A stretch of 64,000 nt of DNA, taken from contig JBPWQW010000006.1 in the NCBI GenBank assembly GCA_051814705.1, positions 101,207-165,206 on the forward strand, read 5' to 3'. Under the pieces are notes generated by a model. That model was not told the origin of the DNA and searched no databases. It worked only from the letters and a program-made list of their open reading frames with translations. Origin of the DNA: Geojedonia sp051814705. Lineage in GTDB: Bacteria; Bacteroidota; Bacteroidia; Flavobacteriales; Flavobacteriaceae. A program made the translations under genes and the position numbers. This document shows, piece after piece, positions 44,085 through 53,063 of the stretch (its first letter is position 1; every line of letters begins with the position of its first letter).

Positions 44085-45155
44085 ATGATTACAGATATAA
44101 CTATAAAAAAACCAGAACCTTTTGCTGTAAATGGAAAGCAATTAAAGTTGTTTAACAGCTCTTCAGATATTAAACTTACAATAAGTGCATTAGAAGCTGG
44201 TAGACCTGTATTAATAACAGCGCTTTACAGCAACGGATTGGTACTTCTAAAGGCCTTGCAGGTGCATCTTAAACGAAAGTTACCAAACAGTTCTTTTCAG
44301 GAGCAGCGCGAATTTAGGTCGGCATATCATCAGCTTTCCAATCTTATTTTAATAGAGATTGTAGATCATAAATTAACCGTAAAAAAATCACCCACTATTG
44401 GTTGGCTAGAAAAGCTATATCCAGAGACCAGCCAGTTCTTTTTGTCATTTCCTCAAGTTCAAGGACTCAATAGTTCTTGGCAGTGGTACCAAAATGGAAT
44501 TTCCATACCGGTTTTGCGAAATAAAATACATCCTTATTACGGCACTTATTTTCCTACACGTTTTGACCATTTAATACTTTTTGACAATTGGTTGAAACGA
44601 TATCAAGGCCCTAAAAAGTCTGCTATAGATGTTGGGGTTGGGAGTGGCGTACTAGCTTTTCAAATGATTAAGCATGGATTTCAGAAGGTTTTTGGTACAG
44701 ATATAAATCCTAATGCGATTGTTGGGTTGACAGAGTTTATGGCCAATACAAAATTGTCTAGGAAGTTAGAATTAGATTTAGGACATCTTTTTGGTAAGTG
44801 GAAAATGCAGTCTGAATTGATTGTTTTTAATCCGCCTTGGTTGCCAGTACCTCTTGATCAAGATGGCAATGACGATGCTATGCATTACAATGAAAAACTA
44901 TTCCCTGATTTTTTTGTAGGAGCTTCAAAAAGGCTGTTACCACAAGGAAAGCTCGTCATCTTATTCTCAAATTTGGCTCATATCACTCATGCAACCAAAG
45001 ATCATCCGATAGAGAAAGAATTAGCTGAAGGCGGAAGATTTCAATTGGAAACCTGCTTAAAAAAAACAGTAAAAGCGGCTTCTGAGAAAACGAAACGTGA
45101 TCAGCACTGGCGTTCTTCAGAAGAGGTAGAGCTTTGGGTTTTGATTAATAGGTAG
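44085..45155 (+). CDS. SAM-dependent methyltransferase (PrmC-like)
   Basis: 356 residues. The SAM-binding motif I is SAIDVGVGSGVLAFQMIKHG (near residue 185), followed by FGTDINPNAIVGL and the NPPW motif in IVFNPPWLPVP, which is the N6-adenine/glutamine methyltransferase signature (NPPY/W) of PrmC and related enzymes. An N-terminal region of about 170 residues has no clear homology and may bind the substrate. It could modify a release factor, rRNA or DNA; the target is unknown. The gene is monocistronic. Confidence 0.85.
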   Translation: MITDITIKKPEPFAVNGKQLKLFNSSSDIKLTISALEAGRPVLITALYSNGLVLLKALQVHLKRKLPNSSFQEQREFRSAYHQLSNLILIEIVDHKLTVKKSPTIGWLEKLYPETSQFFLSFPQVQGLNSSWQWYQNGISIPVLRNKIHPYYGTYFPTRFDHLILFDNWLKRYQGPKKSAIDVGVGSGVLAFQMIKHGFQKVFGTDINPNAIVGLTEFMANTKLSRKLELDLGHLFGKWKMQSELIVFNPPWLPVPLDQDGNDDAMHYNEKLFPDFFVGASKRLLPQGKLVILFSNLAHITHATKDHPIEKELAEGGRFQLETCLKKTVKAASEKTKRDQHWRSSEEVELWVLINR

Positions 45156-45407
45156 GTTTGAAGTATTAAATAACACGAAGTTTTATATAAAGTTCTGGTA
45201 ATACCCTTAATTTTAGAGAACTCAGTATATATGGAATAATAATCTTGGTTTAATAGATAAGCTAAAATACCGAAAAACTTGGGGTAGGTGTTTCTTCAGA
45301 TTTATGAACAATATTAGCAGTTATTTTTATCAATATTGTTTTTAATTTTTTTTTATTTCAAGTGTCATAGTCTTGATATGCTTTTTTTTTCACTTAAGTA
45401 TAAACCC

Positions 45408-45433
45408 AAAAAAAAGCCCTATGGCCTTTTTTA
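45408..45433 (-). terminator. intrinsic terminator of yebC
   Basis: GGCC and GGGC with flanking A- and T-tracts form a short stem (AAAAAGCC and GGCCTTTTT on the plus strand) 20 bp past the yebC stop. Confidence 0.7.
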
Positions 45434-45452
45434 ATTAGAAAAAATTTGAGAA

Positions 45453-46175
45453 TTAGTTTTCTGTATGTTCTTCCATGGTATGATAAACATTCTGTACGTC
45501 GTCATCCTCTTCAAGTTTTTCCAATAGTTTTTCGACATCGGCAGCTTCTTCAGGGCTCAATGTTTTGGTGACTTGAGGGATGCGCTCAAAGCCAGAAGAT
45601 AAAATTTCGATACCTCGATTCTCTAACTCGGATTGTATAGCGCCAAAGCTTTCAAAAGGAGCATAAATTAAAATCCCATCGTCATCCATAAAGACTTCTT
45701 CTGCTCCAAAATCGATCATTTCAAGCTCCAGTTCTTCGGGATCCAATCCCTCTGCATGGACTCTAAAATTACAGGTGTGGTCAAACATAAACACCACAGA
45801 ACCTGAGGTGCCCAAACTACCATCACATTTATTAAAATAGCTTCTAATATTGGCTACGGTTCGGGTATTGTTATCGGTAGCGGTCTCCACCAAAATGGCG
45901 ATTCCGTGTGGCGCATAGCCTTCAAAGAGGACTTCCTTGTAGTCGCCTAGACTTTTATCGGTGGCGCGTTTAATAGCGCGTTCAACATTGTCCTTGGGCA
46001 TATTTACTGCTTTTGCATTTTGGATTACTGCTCGTAATCGTGCATTGCCTGCCGGGTCTGGTCCGCCTTCTTTTACTGCCATGACAATGTCTTTACCGAT
46101 GCGAGTAAAGGCTTTGCTCATGGCCGACCAACGTTTCATTTTTCTTGCTTTGCGGAATTCAAACGCTCTTCCCAT
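45453..46175 (-). CDS. yebC: YebC/PmpR-family regulator
   Basis: 240 residues with YebC motifs: KARKMKRWSAMSKAFTRIGKDI, GGPDPAGNARLRAVIQNAKA, NMPKDNVERAIKRAT, and ILVETATDNNTRTVANIRS. Three domains are expected, with the positively charged groove that binds RNA or ribosome. Family members act as transcription factors or, more recently recognised, as translation factors relieving proline-stalled ribosomes. Start MGRAFEF agrees with family. The downstream end has a terminator. Confidence 0.95.
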   Translation of the reverse strand: MGRAFEFRKARKMKRWSAMSKAFTRIGKDIVMAVKEGGPDPAGNARLRAVIQNAKAVNMPKDNVERAIKRATDKSLGDYKEVLFEGYAPHGIAILVETATDNNTRTVANIRSYFNKCDGSLGTSGSVVFMFDHTCNFRVHAEGLDPEELELEMIDFGAEEVFMDDDGILIYAPFESFGAIQSELENRGIEILSSGFERIPQVTKTLSPEEAADVEKLLEKLEEDDDVQNVYHTMEEHTEN

Positions 46176-46310
46176 ATGAAGTTAAAAAGTTAAAAGTTAA
46201 AAAATATAGTTTTTTTGAGAGGTCAAATGTAATAAAATCTAAGGACTGAAATCAAGATAGCCCATATCGATATTATTTTTCTAATACGAAAATTTTAAAT
46301 CACGACTATA

Positions 46311-46338
46311 CACTGAACACTGAATACTGAATACTGAA
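46311..46338. repeat. four heptamers of [CT]ACTGAA
   Basis: Units at 46311, 46318, 46325 and 46332 follow each other without interruption and end just before the stop of the pterin dehydratase gene. It is a short tandem repeat between two genes of the same strand. Confidence 0.8.
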
Positions 46339-46340
46339 CA

Positions 46341-46634
46341 CTACTCGTCTTCCGGTTCCACAATAGTTTCAATAGCTTCGGCAAGTTTAAAGTCCTTATC
46401 GGTAACACCATTGGCACTGTGTGTGGAAAGTGAAATGGTGAGTACATTGTACACATTGGTCCACTCTGGATGGTGGTTTAGGGCTTCACATTCAAAGGCA
46501 ATTCGGCTCATAGCACTAAAGCAGTCTTTGAAGTTTTCGAATTCAAATTCGGCGTGTATCGCATTATCGAAATAGTCCCATTCAGGAAACTGTAATAATT
46601 TTTGTTCTATTTGTTTTTCGTTTAAAGGTGTCAT
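46341..46634 (-). CDS. pterin-4a-carbinolamine dehydratase
   Basis: 97 residues from the ATG at 46634; an upstream ATG at 46655 only adds seven polar residues. The PCD core is visible: FEFENFKDCFSAMSRIAFECEALNHHPEWTNVYNVLTISLSTH, containing the EALNHHPEWTN active-site motif with two adjacent His. The enzyme dehydrates 4a-hydroxytetrahydrobiopterin and can recycle the pterin of aromatic amino-acid hydroxylases. folE is elsewhere in the window. The SDR gene lies 46 bp upstream on the same strand. Confidence 0.92.
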   Translation of the reverse strand: MTPLNEKQIEQKLLQFPEWDYFDNAIHAEFEFENFKDCFSAMSRIAFECEALNHHPEWTNVYNVLTISLSTHSANGVTDKDFKLAEAIETIVEPEDE

Positions 46635-46680
46635 ATTGTTTTTGTTTCTTATCAATTTAATGAATGATTAGTGCCTAAAG

Positions 46681-47514
46681 TTACTGTTTTTTAAGTTCAT
46701 TTAAGACCTCGACACTGGTAATTTGAAGATGTTTAGGCAATTTATTGTATTTAGGAAGTACAGCCAAATACCGATCTTCATTGGTGGTGTACACTTGTTT
46801 ATAGACGACATGGTTTGAGGACACAACATGGACAATATCTTTAAAAAATTCGTCATGGTGCACCAAATCAATGCTTCCCAAATGGAAGATTCCAATCTTA
46901 TTGCGGTTAATGATATAATGGATTTGCTGTGTTACTTTTGAATCCGTTGTAACATTCATGACAATATTTGGAAAAATTTCGACAGGTTGCCCTTCGTCAA
47001 TGTGATGTTTGATTTCTTTAACTCTTGGTGATTGTGCTCCCAAAACCATAGGCAGTCTGATAATGACTGTTTTTTCCTTTGGTAGTCTTAGCAACAAATT
47101 TTCAATTTTAATCTTAAAATGACCGTAAATACTTTCGCTTAAGGTTTTATCAAGCTCATAACTTGGGAACTTGGTGTAACCGTCAAATGTATTGGCAGAG
47201 GAGAGGAATATAATTTTGCAATCATGAGATTGTAAGTACTCTGCAATATGTTGATGGGCAATAACTTGTGAGTGAAAGTCTCCGCGTAAAGCCGAAATAA
47301 TTATAGTAGGTCGTGCTGCTTCTATAATTTCTACAACATCATCCTCTTCGACCGAATATTGAAAAAATTGTGCGTTATTTTCAAATTCTTTTTTGGGGCT
47401 GTGGTAGGTGCCAAAGGTTTTATAATAGGAACATAGTTCTTTGTATAGTGCATTTCCAATAAAACCACTAGCGCCTAAAATTAAGATTCTATGTTTGCTT
47501 TCTTTCTCCTTCAT
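46681..47514 (-). CDS. RmlD-like NAD(P)-dependent SDR protein
   Basis: 277 residues starting with a Rossmann fingerprint ILILGASGFIGNALYKEL. It has extended SDR features: IIFLSSANTFDGY, with the expected YxxxK replaced by Y-x3-K-like YELDK, and KTVIIRLPMVLGAQ. It resembles RmlD/dTDP-4-dehydrorhamnose reductase-type proteins, but the substrate is unclear and no other sugar-nucleotide gene is near. It sits between gcvT and the pterin dehydratase gene on the same strand. Confidence 0.82.
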   Translation of the reverse strand: MKEKESKHRILILGASGFIGNALYKELCSYYKTFGTYHSPKKEFENNAQFFQYSVEEDDVVEIIEAARPTIIISALRGDFHSQVIAHQHIAEYLQSHDCKIIFLSSANTFDGYTKFPSYELDKTLSESIYGHFKIKIENLLLRLPKEKTVIIRLPMVLGAQSPRVKEIKHHIDEGQPVEIFPNIVMNVTTDSKVTQQIHYIINRNKIGIFHLGSIDLVHHDEFFKDIVHVVSSNHVVYKQVYTTNEDRYLAVLPKYNKLPKHLQITSVEVLNELKKQ

Positions 47515-47640
47515 AGTTAATTAGTCCATCAAAAATCTCCAGATCGTCATGCTAAGCTTAACTTACTTAATCATACTAAGCCTGTCGATATATCTTTTTA
47601 GGTTTGGTTTTATTGATAGGTTTAAATAGGCCTATTCGTA

Positions 47641-48732
47641 TTATGCTGTATTACCTTTATAAAATGGAAGTTTTACAACGGTGGCAGGTATAGCATTCTT
47701 GCGAATTTGTATATAAATTTTTGTGCCAGTTTCAGTAAATGTAATTGGCACGTATCCCAAACCAATGCCCTTACCTAACGACGGCGACATGGTTCCTGAG
47801 GTTACGACACCTATAGTTTGTCCGTGTTCGTCTACAATGTCGTAGCCATGTCTTGGAATTCCACGCTCGTCTAGTTCAAAGGCGACTAATTTGCGTTTTG
47901 GACCTTGTTGTTTTTCAAGTTCCAAAGCTTTAGAATTGGTAAAGGGTTTTGTAAATTTTGTGATCCAACCTAAACCAGCTTCAAAAGGCGATGTAGTGTC
48001 GTCAATATCATTCCCATAGAGGCAATAACCCATTTCTAAACGCAAAGTATCGCGAGCCGCCAATCCTATGGGTTTTATACCATAAGGTGCTCCTGCTTCA
48101 AATACTTTGTCCCAAACCTGTTCTACTTCAGAGTTTTTACAATAGATTTCAAATCCGCCACTTCCAGTATATCCAGTTGCGGAGATAATGACATGCTCAA
48201 TACCAGCAAAATCACCAACTATAAAATTGTAAAAATTTATGGCCGACAAATCATGACTTGTTAAGGATTGCATAGCCTCAATAGCTTTAGGGCCTTGAAT
48301 GGCTAATAAGGAATAGTTATCGCTTATATTTCGCATCTCGGCACCTACATTATTTTTTGAATGGATCCAATTCCAATCCTTTTCAATATTGCTGGCATTG
48401 ACCACCAACAAATAGGTAAGTTCCTTTATTCGATACACAATCAAGTCGTCTACAATTCCGCCGTCATCATTAGGCAAACAGCTGTATTGGGCTTTACCAA
48501 CAGTGAGTTTTGAAGCATCATTACTGGTGACGTTTTGGATCAATTCCAAAGCGTGCTCGCCCTCAATTAAAAACTCTCCCATATGCGATACGTCGAAAAC
48601 ACCAACACCTTGTCGCACAGTTTCATGTTCTATGTTTACCCCTTCATATTGAACGGGCATATTAAACCCTGCAAAGGGAACCATTTTAGCGCCAAGGGCT
48701 TCGTGAGTTGTTGTTAAGGCTGTGCTTTTCAT
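47641..48732 (-). CDS. gcvT: glycine cleavage system T protein (aminomethyltransferase)
   Basis: 363 residues with GcvT motifs: FAGFNMPVQYEGVNIEHETVR near residue 21, GVFDVSHMGEF, GYTGSGGFEIYCKN, and the C-terminal GVVTSGTMSPSLGKGIGLGYV. It transfers the methylene group from the aminomethyl-lipoyl H protein to tetrahydrofolate, releasing ammonia. The other glycine cleavage genes are not in the window. No glycine riboswitch is visible upstream. Confidence 0.96.
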   Translation of the reverse strand: MKSTALTTTHEALGAKMVPFAGFNMPVQYEGVNIEHETVRQGVGVFDVSHMGEFLIEGEHALELIQNVTSNDASKLTVGKAQYSCLPNDDGGIVDDLIVYRIKELTYLLVVNASNIEKDWNWIHSKNNVGAEMRNISDNYSLLAIQGPKAIEAMQSLTSHDLSAINFYNFIVGDFAGIEHVIISATGYTGSGGFEIYCKNSEVEQVWDKVFEAGAPYGIKPIGLAARDTLRLEMGYCLYGNDIDDTTSPFEAGLGWITKFTKPFTNSKALELEKQQGPKRKLVAFELDERGIPRHGYDIVDEHGQTIGVVTSGTMSPSLGKGIGLGYVPITFTETGTKIYIQIRKNAIPATVVKLPFYKGNTA

Positions 48733-48880
48733 AATTATTTTTCCGTGAAATTGGAAGTTTTTAGTTCATTTATATGCTTAAAACCGATGCAAAAGTATTG
48801 AAAATTATTCGTTTAAAGTAAGGCAATTTCAGATTAAAAATTTGTTAATTTTCAAATGTAAGTTCTCCCAATTCATTTTT

Positions 48881-50392
48881 ATGATTATTTTCGGGCTATT
48901 AAAATTTATCACTTTGAAATCCATATTTACATTCTTCAGTTTCATTATTTTTTCAACTTTTCTAGTTGCCCAATCGGGTACACCCAAAGATTATTTGTCT
49001 TCGGAATTTCATAAGAACAGGAGGGAAGCCCTGCGTGCCAATATGGCTCCAAATTCGGTGGCTGTATTTTTTGCTAATGCGGTGCGCAACCGTTCTAACG
49101 ACGTGGATTATGTGTACCACCAAGACCCCAATTTTTATTATTTAACAGGTTATAAAGAGCCGCATGCCGTTTTAGTCATTTTTTCAGAAAACCAAACTGG
49201 TACAGATGGAAAAACCTACAATGAAATTTTATATGTACAGAAACGTGACCCCGATCGCGAACAGTGGACAGGACTTCGTCTTGGTGTTGAAGGCACTAAG
49301 GAACAATTGGGTTTTGAAACGGTATTTAACGGAGAAGCCTTTTTAAATTCTGGAATTGATTTTACTAAATTTAATAAGGTGCTATTTGAAAACTTTGAAA
49401 ATGATTACAGAGATACTAGGGACGATGCCGATTTATACGATTTAATCCGCAGTTTTAAGAACCAGATACAAGTCACTCAGACTGTTCTCGAAAGCAACGT
49501 TGTACGGGATTCTGATATTGAACATCAAACTAACGTGAAGCAAAAAACTGTACAAATTGACAATACAACTTTACCCCAATTGATGGCTGGATTGCGACAA
49601 ATTAAAACGCAAGAGGAAATGAAGTTGCTTACCAAAGCGGTACGTATATCGGCCATGGGCCAACGAGAAATTATGAAAGCCATCCACCCCGGTATGTCTG
49701 AAGCCGAAATACAGGGCGTACACGAGTATGTGTACAAAAAATATGGAAGTGAATACGAAGGTTACCCAAGTATTGTAGGCGCTGGTAACAATGGCTGTGT
49801 TTTACATTATATAGAGAACAGTAAAGTAAAAGTAGATCAGGAATTGGTGTTGATGGATTTGGGCGCCGAATACCACGGCTATACCGCCGATGTGACGCGT
49901 ACCATTCCTGCCAATGGAAAATTCACCCCTGAGCAAAAACTAATTTACGATTTGGTCTACGAAGCACAGGAGGCAGGAATTGCAGCTACTGTCATTGGCA
50001 ATACCTTACGTTCACCCGATGTGGCAGCCAGAAAAGTGGTTAATGAAGGATTAATAAAGTTAGGGATTGCTAAAGATGATAAAGATGCGCGCCAGTATTT
50101 TCCGCATGGCACGTCCCATCATATAGGTTTAGATGTTCATGACGCTAATTTAAGAGGTCCTTTTGAAGCCAATATGGTCATTACAGTGGAGCCCGGAATT
50201 TATATTCCAGAAGGAAGCCCATGTGATAAAAAATGGTGGGGGATTGCCGTGCGTATAGAGGACGATGTGTTAATTACCGAAAATGGTCCAATCATTCTAT
50301 CTGCTGAAGCGCCTCGCAAATCGGACGAGATTGAGGCTCTGATGAAAGAAACTAGTGTTTTAGATGGATTTATATTGCCGAATCTGGATTAG
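48881..50392 (+). CDS. exported M24 Xaa-Pro aminopeptidase
   Basis: About 503 residues from the ATG at 48881; a TTG at 48914 gives a neater signal peptide (KSIFTFFSFIIFSTFLVAQ) and is a realistic alternative start. The N-terminal AMP_N-like region contains NFYYLTGYKEPHAVLVI. Metal ligands of the pita-bread fold are seen in LMDLGAEYHGYTADVTRTIP (two Asp), HGTSHHIGLDVHD (His), TVEPGIYIPEG (Glu) and VRIEDDVLIT (Glu). It should release N-terminal residues before proline, probably in the periplasm. It is divergent from gcvT. Confidence 0.93.
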   Translation: MIIFGLLKFITLKSIFTFFSFIIFSTFLVAQSGTPKDYLSSEFHKNRREALRANMAPNSVAVFFANAVRNRSNDVDYVYHQDPNFYYLTGYKEPHAVLVIFSENQTGTDGKTYNEILYVQKRDPDREQWTGLRLGVEGTKEQLGFETVFNGEAFLNSGIDFTKFNKVLFENFENDYRDTRDDADLYDLIRSFKNQIQVTQTVLESNVVRDSDIEHQTNVKQKTVQIDNTTLPQLMAGLRQIKTQEEMKLLTKAVRISAMGQREIMKAIHPGMSEAEIQGVHEYVYKKYGSEYEGYPSIVGAGNNGCVLHYIENSKVKVDQELVLMDLGAEYHGYTADVTRTIPANGKFTPEQKLIYDLVYEAQEAGIAATVIGNTLRSPDVAARKVVNEGLIKLGIAKDDKDARQYFPHGTSHHIGLDVHDANLRGPFEANMVITVEPGIYIPEGSPCDKKWWGIAVRIEDDVLITENGPIILSAEAPRKSDEIEALMKETSVLDGFILPNLD

Positions 50393-50476
50393 TAATAAAC
50401 AAAAAAGTATTCAAATTGTTTTCTTTTATCATATTTTGATGAATGTTACAGTAGAACTTATTCATAAGTCCTTCTG

Positions 50477-51304
50477 TTATTCAATAATGGCCACAATTCG
50501 TAAAGGGCCACCGCTACCATCTTTTATTTTCATAGGTAGAGCAATAACAAAAAAATCTTTTAAAGGTAATTGGTCTAGATTGGTCAAGTTTTCAAAGGCA
50601 GGTATGTTTTTGGAGAGTAAGGCCACGTGACTTTCAAAATTTGTGGATTGTCCAAAATCAATACTTGGAGTATCTAACCCAATAGCGTGGATATTCCGCT
50701 CTTCAACGAGCCATGTCGCAGCTTCTGGGGAAAGTCCGGGGAAGTGGAGTTGTTTAATGGCATCAGGACCACGTTCATCAGTTCCTAAATAGGTTTTCTT
50801 ATCTGGGTAAAATTTTGAATATCCGGTTTCTAGCAGCACAATGCTCCCATCTGGTATTTGCATATTTTGATGAGTTTCCCAGTTTTTAAAGTCGTCTATG
50901 CTGATAAGATAGTCTCTGTTTTTCAAAGCATTTTGGGAAACATCTATTTTAATGGCATTTCCTATGAGTTTTTCTAAAGGTATTTCATTTACCGATTGCT
51001 TATTTTCAGCAAAATGAATGGGGGCGTCAATATGCGTTCCGCCATGTTCAGCCCCTGAAAAATTGTTTGCCGAATAATAAAAACCTTGGTCGGTTGGTCC
51101 TTTGGCGACTATTTCCAGTTCAAATTCCTTTGCAGTTACCCAATAAATAGTCTCATCTGAAAATTCGTGAGTTAAGTCAATAATCGTACCGGTTAAAAGT
51201 GGGTTAGCCCCGATTTCAGATGTTGTTACAGAATAGGAGGGGTTTTCTTTGCATGAATAGAGTGTTAATAGCAACGCAAAAAAGATTTTCATTTGGGTTT
51301 TCAT
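50477..51304 (-). CDS. cyclase/formamidase-family lipoprotein
   Basis: 275 residues; lipobox LYSC after a short helix, so it is probably a lipoprotein. An ATG four codons later (51292) is equally possible. The cyclase/arylformamidase metal motif is seen as EHGGTHIDAPIHF (HxGTHxDxPxH pattern, His87 on). Other conserved segments: IIDLTHEFSDETIYW and GLDTPSIDFGQ. The family includes kynurenine formamidase and various cyclases. Export makes tryptophan catabolism unlikely, and the substrate is unknown. Confidence 0.85.
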   Translation of the reverse strand: MKTQMKIFFALLLTLYSCKENPSYSVTTSEIGANPLLTGTIIDLTHEFSDETIYWVTAKEFELEIVAKGPTDQGFYYSANNFSGAEHGGTHIDAPIHFAENKQSVNEIPLEKLIGNAIKIDVSQNALKNRDYLISIDDFKNWETHQNMQIPDGSIVLLETGYSKFYPDKKTYLGTDERGPDAIKQLHFPGLSPEAATWLVEERNIHAIGLDTPSIDFGQSTNFESHVALLSKNIPAFENLTNLDQLPLKDFFVIALPMKIKDGSGGPLRIVAIIE

Positions 51305-51422
51305 ACAATTCAGATATTAGTTTTATTAAAGTCAGGCAATTCTATATCTAAAGTAGAAAAGGGAAGTGAAAAGTGAAGGTAATATTAAAAAAAGTAAAAG
51401 ACAAGAGCTAGTGTGAGATAAT

Positions 51423-51662
51423 CTAAATTGTTTTTCTGAATTTGACCAGCGCATACAGCGACACAAAAGCCCATACACCTTCTAAAATGATAAAAGGCCA
51501 ATACTTTAGGAGTATTGAAGCTAAACACGCCATGGACGCTCCAATGAGATTGAGCAAAATAAATGCAAGATGCTTGTTGGATAGGATACCTATAATATTT
51601 AAAACATAGGCCAGAAGAATTTGAAATACTCCAAAAGTGCCAATCCAGTCAATAATGGTCAT
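51423..51662 (-). CDS. CBU_0592-like small membrane protein
   Basis: 79 residues with three hydrophobic helices (WIGTFGVFQILLAYVLNII, AFILLNLIGASMACLASILL, WPFIILEGVWAFVSLYAL). This topology and sequence type are what I know as the CBU_0592 family of unknown function. Its ATG shares one base with the thrC stop (TAATG), so translation is coupled to the threonine operon. Any link with threonine transport is speculation. Confidence 0.78.
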   Translation of the reverse strand: MTIIDWIGTFGVFQILLAYVLNIIGILSNKHLAFILLNLIGASMACLASILLKYWPFIILEGVWAFVSLYALVKFRKTI

Positions 51663-52966
51663 TACTTTTGTGTTGAGTTTATTAAATAGTCTTTCAAATC
51701 TTCATAAGTACTGATTTTTATGGATGTTTTCTTTTTATCCATAATACTCAAAATCTGTTCGGGCAACTCAATATTTTCTCTAATGGTATCTTCCACCACA
51801 TCCAAGAACTTGGTTGGATGTGCTGTTTCCAAAAACACACAATGGGCATCATGATGGGTTTTTAAATACGTTTTACATCCTAAATAGCCAACAGCTCCAT
51901 GAGGGTCTGCAATATAACTGTGTTCGTTGTAAAGTTCTCTTAGGGCTTCTTTGGTTTGTCGGTCGGTAAAGCTATAGGACGATAAATTAGCTTTTAAGCT
52001 TTCGAAATCATTTTTATAAATTTCTTGAATGCGAATAAAGTTACTAGGGTTGCCAACATCCATGGCATTGCTGATGGTATGGACACTTGGTTTTGGATGG
52101 TAGGTTTTGGTATCCATATATTCAGTAACCACATTATTGGCATTATTTGCCGCAATAAAATGGTGGACGGGTAATCCCAATTGTTGAGCCATCATACCTG
52201 CGCAAATATTTCCGAAATTGCCACTGGGTACAGAAAACACGAGGTCTTTATGTTTTTTATATAGTTGTTTATAGGCAAATAGAAAGTAAAACATCTGTGG
52301 TAACCAACGTGCCACATTAATGGAGTTTGCAGATGTTAGTTGCAGTTTTGTGGTCAAATCTTCATCCATAAACGCCCGTTTCACCAGGTCCTGACAATCG
52401 TCAAAAACACCTTCAACTTCGAGAGCAATTATGTTTTTTCCAAGTGTAGTCAATTGCTTTTCTTGAATATCGCTCACTTTTCCGCTGGGATATAAAATAA
52501 CGACATTTACCCCTTTTACGTCAAGAAATCCATTGGCAACAGCGCCACCGGTATCGCCCGATGTCGCTACCAAAACAGTGACTTCTTTGTCGTTATTTTG
52601 ATTGAAGTGCCCTAAACATCGCGCCATAAACCGAGCGCCCACATCTTTAAACGCCAGAGTTGGCCCATGAAACAACTCTAGAGTAGAAATGCGCTCGTTT
52701 AGTGTAACAATAGGGAATTCAAACGAGAGTGTTTCCTTAATTATGGTTTCTAAAACATCTGTAGGAATATCGGGAGACACAAATTGTTTGATAGCTTCAA
52801 ATGCGATGTCGTTATGAGAGCGGGAATCAATTTGATTAAAAAAGGATTTAGGAAGAGGGGTGATGCGCTCCGGAAAATACAGGCCCTTGTCGGGAGCCAA
52901 TCCTCTGATGACCGCTTCTTTGAAGGAGGCATCAGGAGCTTTTTTATTTAGACTATAGTACTTCAT
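51662..52966 (-). CDS. thrC: threonine synthase
   Basis: 434 residues of the fungal/E. coli-type threonine synthase: MKYYSLNKKAPDASFKEAV, FHGPTLAFKDVGARFMARCL with the PLP lysine Lys107, VATSGDTGGAVANGFL, and SVPSGNFGNICAGMMAQQLG. It converts O-phosphohomoserine to threonine and phosphate. It is the last biosynthetic gene of thrA-thrB-thrC, with a 97-bp gap holding a heptamer repeat before it. Confidence 0.96.
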   Translation of the reverse strand: MKYYSLNKKAPDASFKEAVIRGLAPDKGLYFPERITPLPKSFFNQIDSRSHNDIAFEAIKQFVSPDIPTDVLETIIKETLSFEFPIVTLNERISTLELFHGPTLAFKDVGARFMARCLGHFNQNNDKEVTVLVATSGDTGGAVANGFLDVKGVNVVILYPSGKVSDIQEKQLTTLGKNIIALEVEGVFDDCQDLVKRAFMDEDLTTKLQLTSANSINVARWLPQMFYFLFAYKQLYKKHKDLVFSVPSGNFGNICAGMMAQQLGLPVHHFIAANNANNVVTEYMDTKTYHPKPSVHTISNAMDVGNPSNFIRIQEIYKNDFESLKANLSSYSFTDRQTKEALRELYNEHSYIADPHGAVGYLGCKTYLKTHHDAHCVFLETAHPTKFLDVVEDTIRENIELPEQILSIMDKKKTSIKISTYEDLKDYLINSTQK

Positions 52967-53013
52967 TGTTTATTTAATTGCCACTAATTCACTAATATTT
53001 TTTATAAACTATA

Positions 53014-53048
53014 ATCAGACATCAGACATCAGACATCAGACATCAGAC
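53014..53048. repeat. five heptamers of ATCAGAC between thrB and thrC
   Basis: Five perfect copies start at 53014, 53021, 53028, 53035 and 53042. Degenerate copies (ATCCGTCACCCGTC) follow up to the thrB stop. The length is not a multiple of three per unit but the site is outside coding sequence. Confidence 0.92.
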
Positions 53049-53063
53049 ATCCGTCACCCGTCA

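Noticed and set aside
43943..44155. Short plus-strand frame overlapping the methyltransferase start
   Set aside because: Its sequence is poor in conserved features, overlaps the ATG of a well-supported gene in another frame, and has no recognisable motif.
47641..48880. Glycine riboswitch upstream of gcvT
   Set aside because: The 148-bp gap between gcvT and the M24 gene is too short and lacks the expected tandem aptamer pattern.
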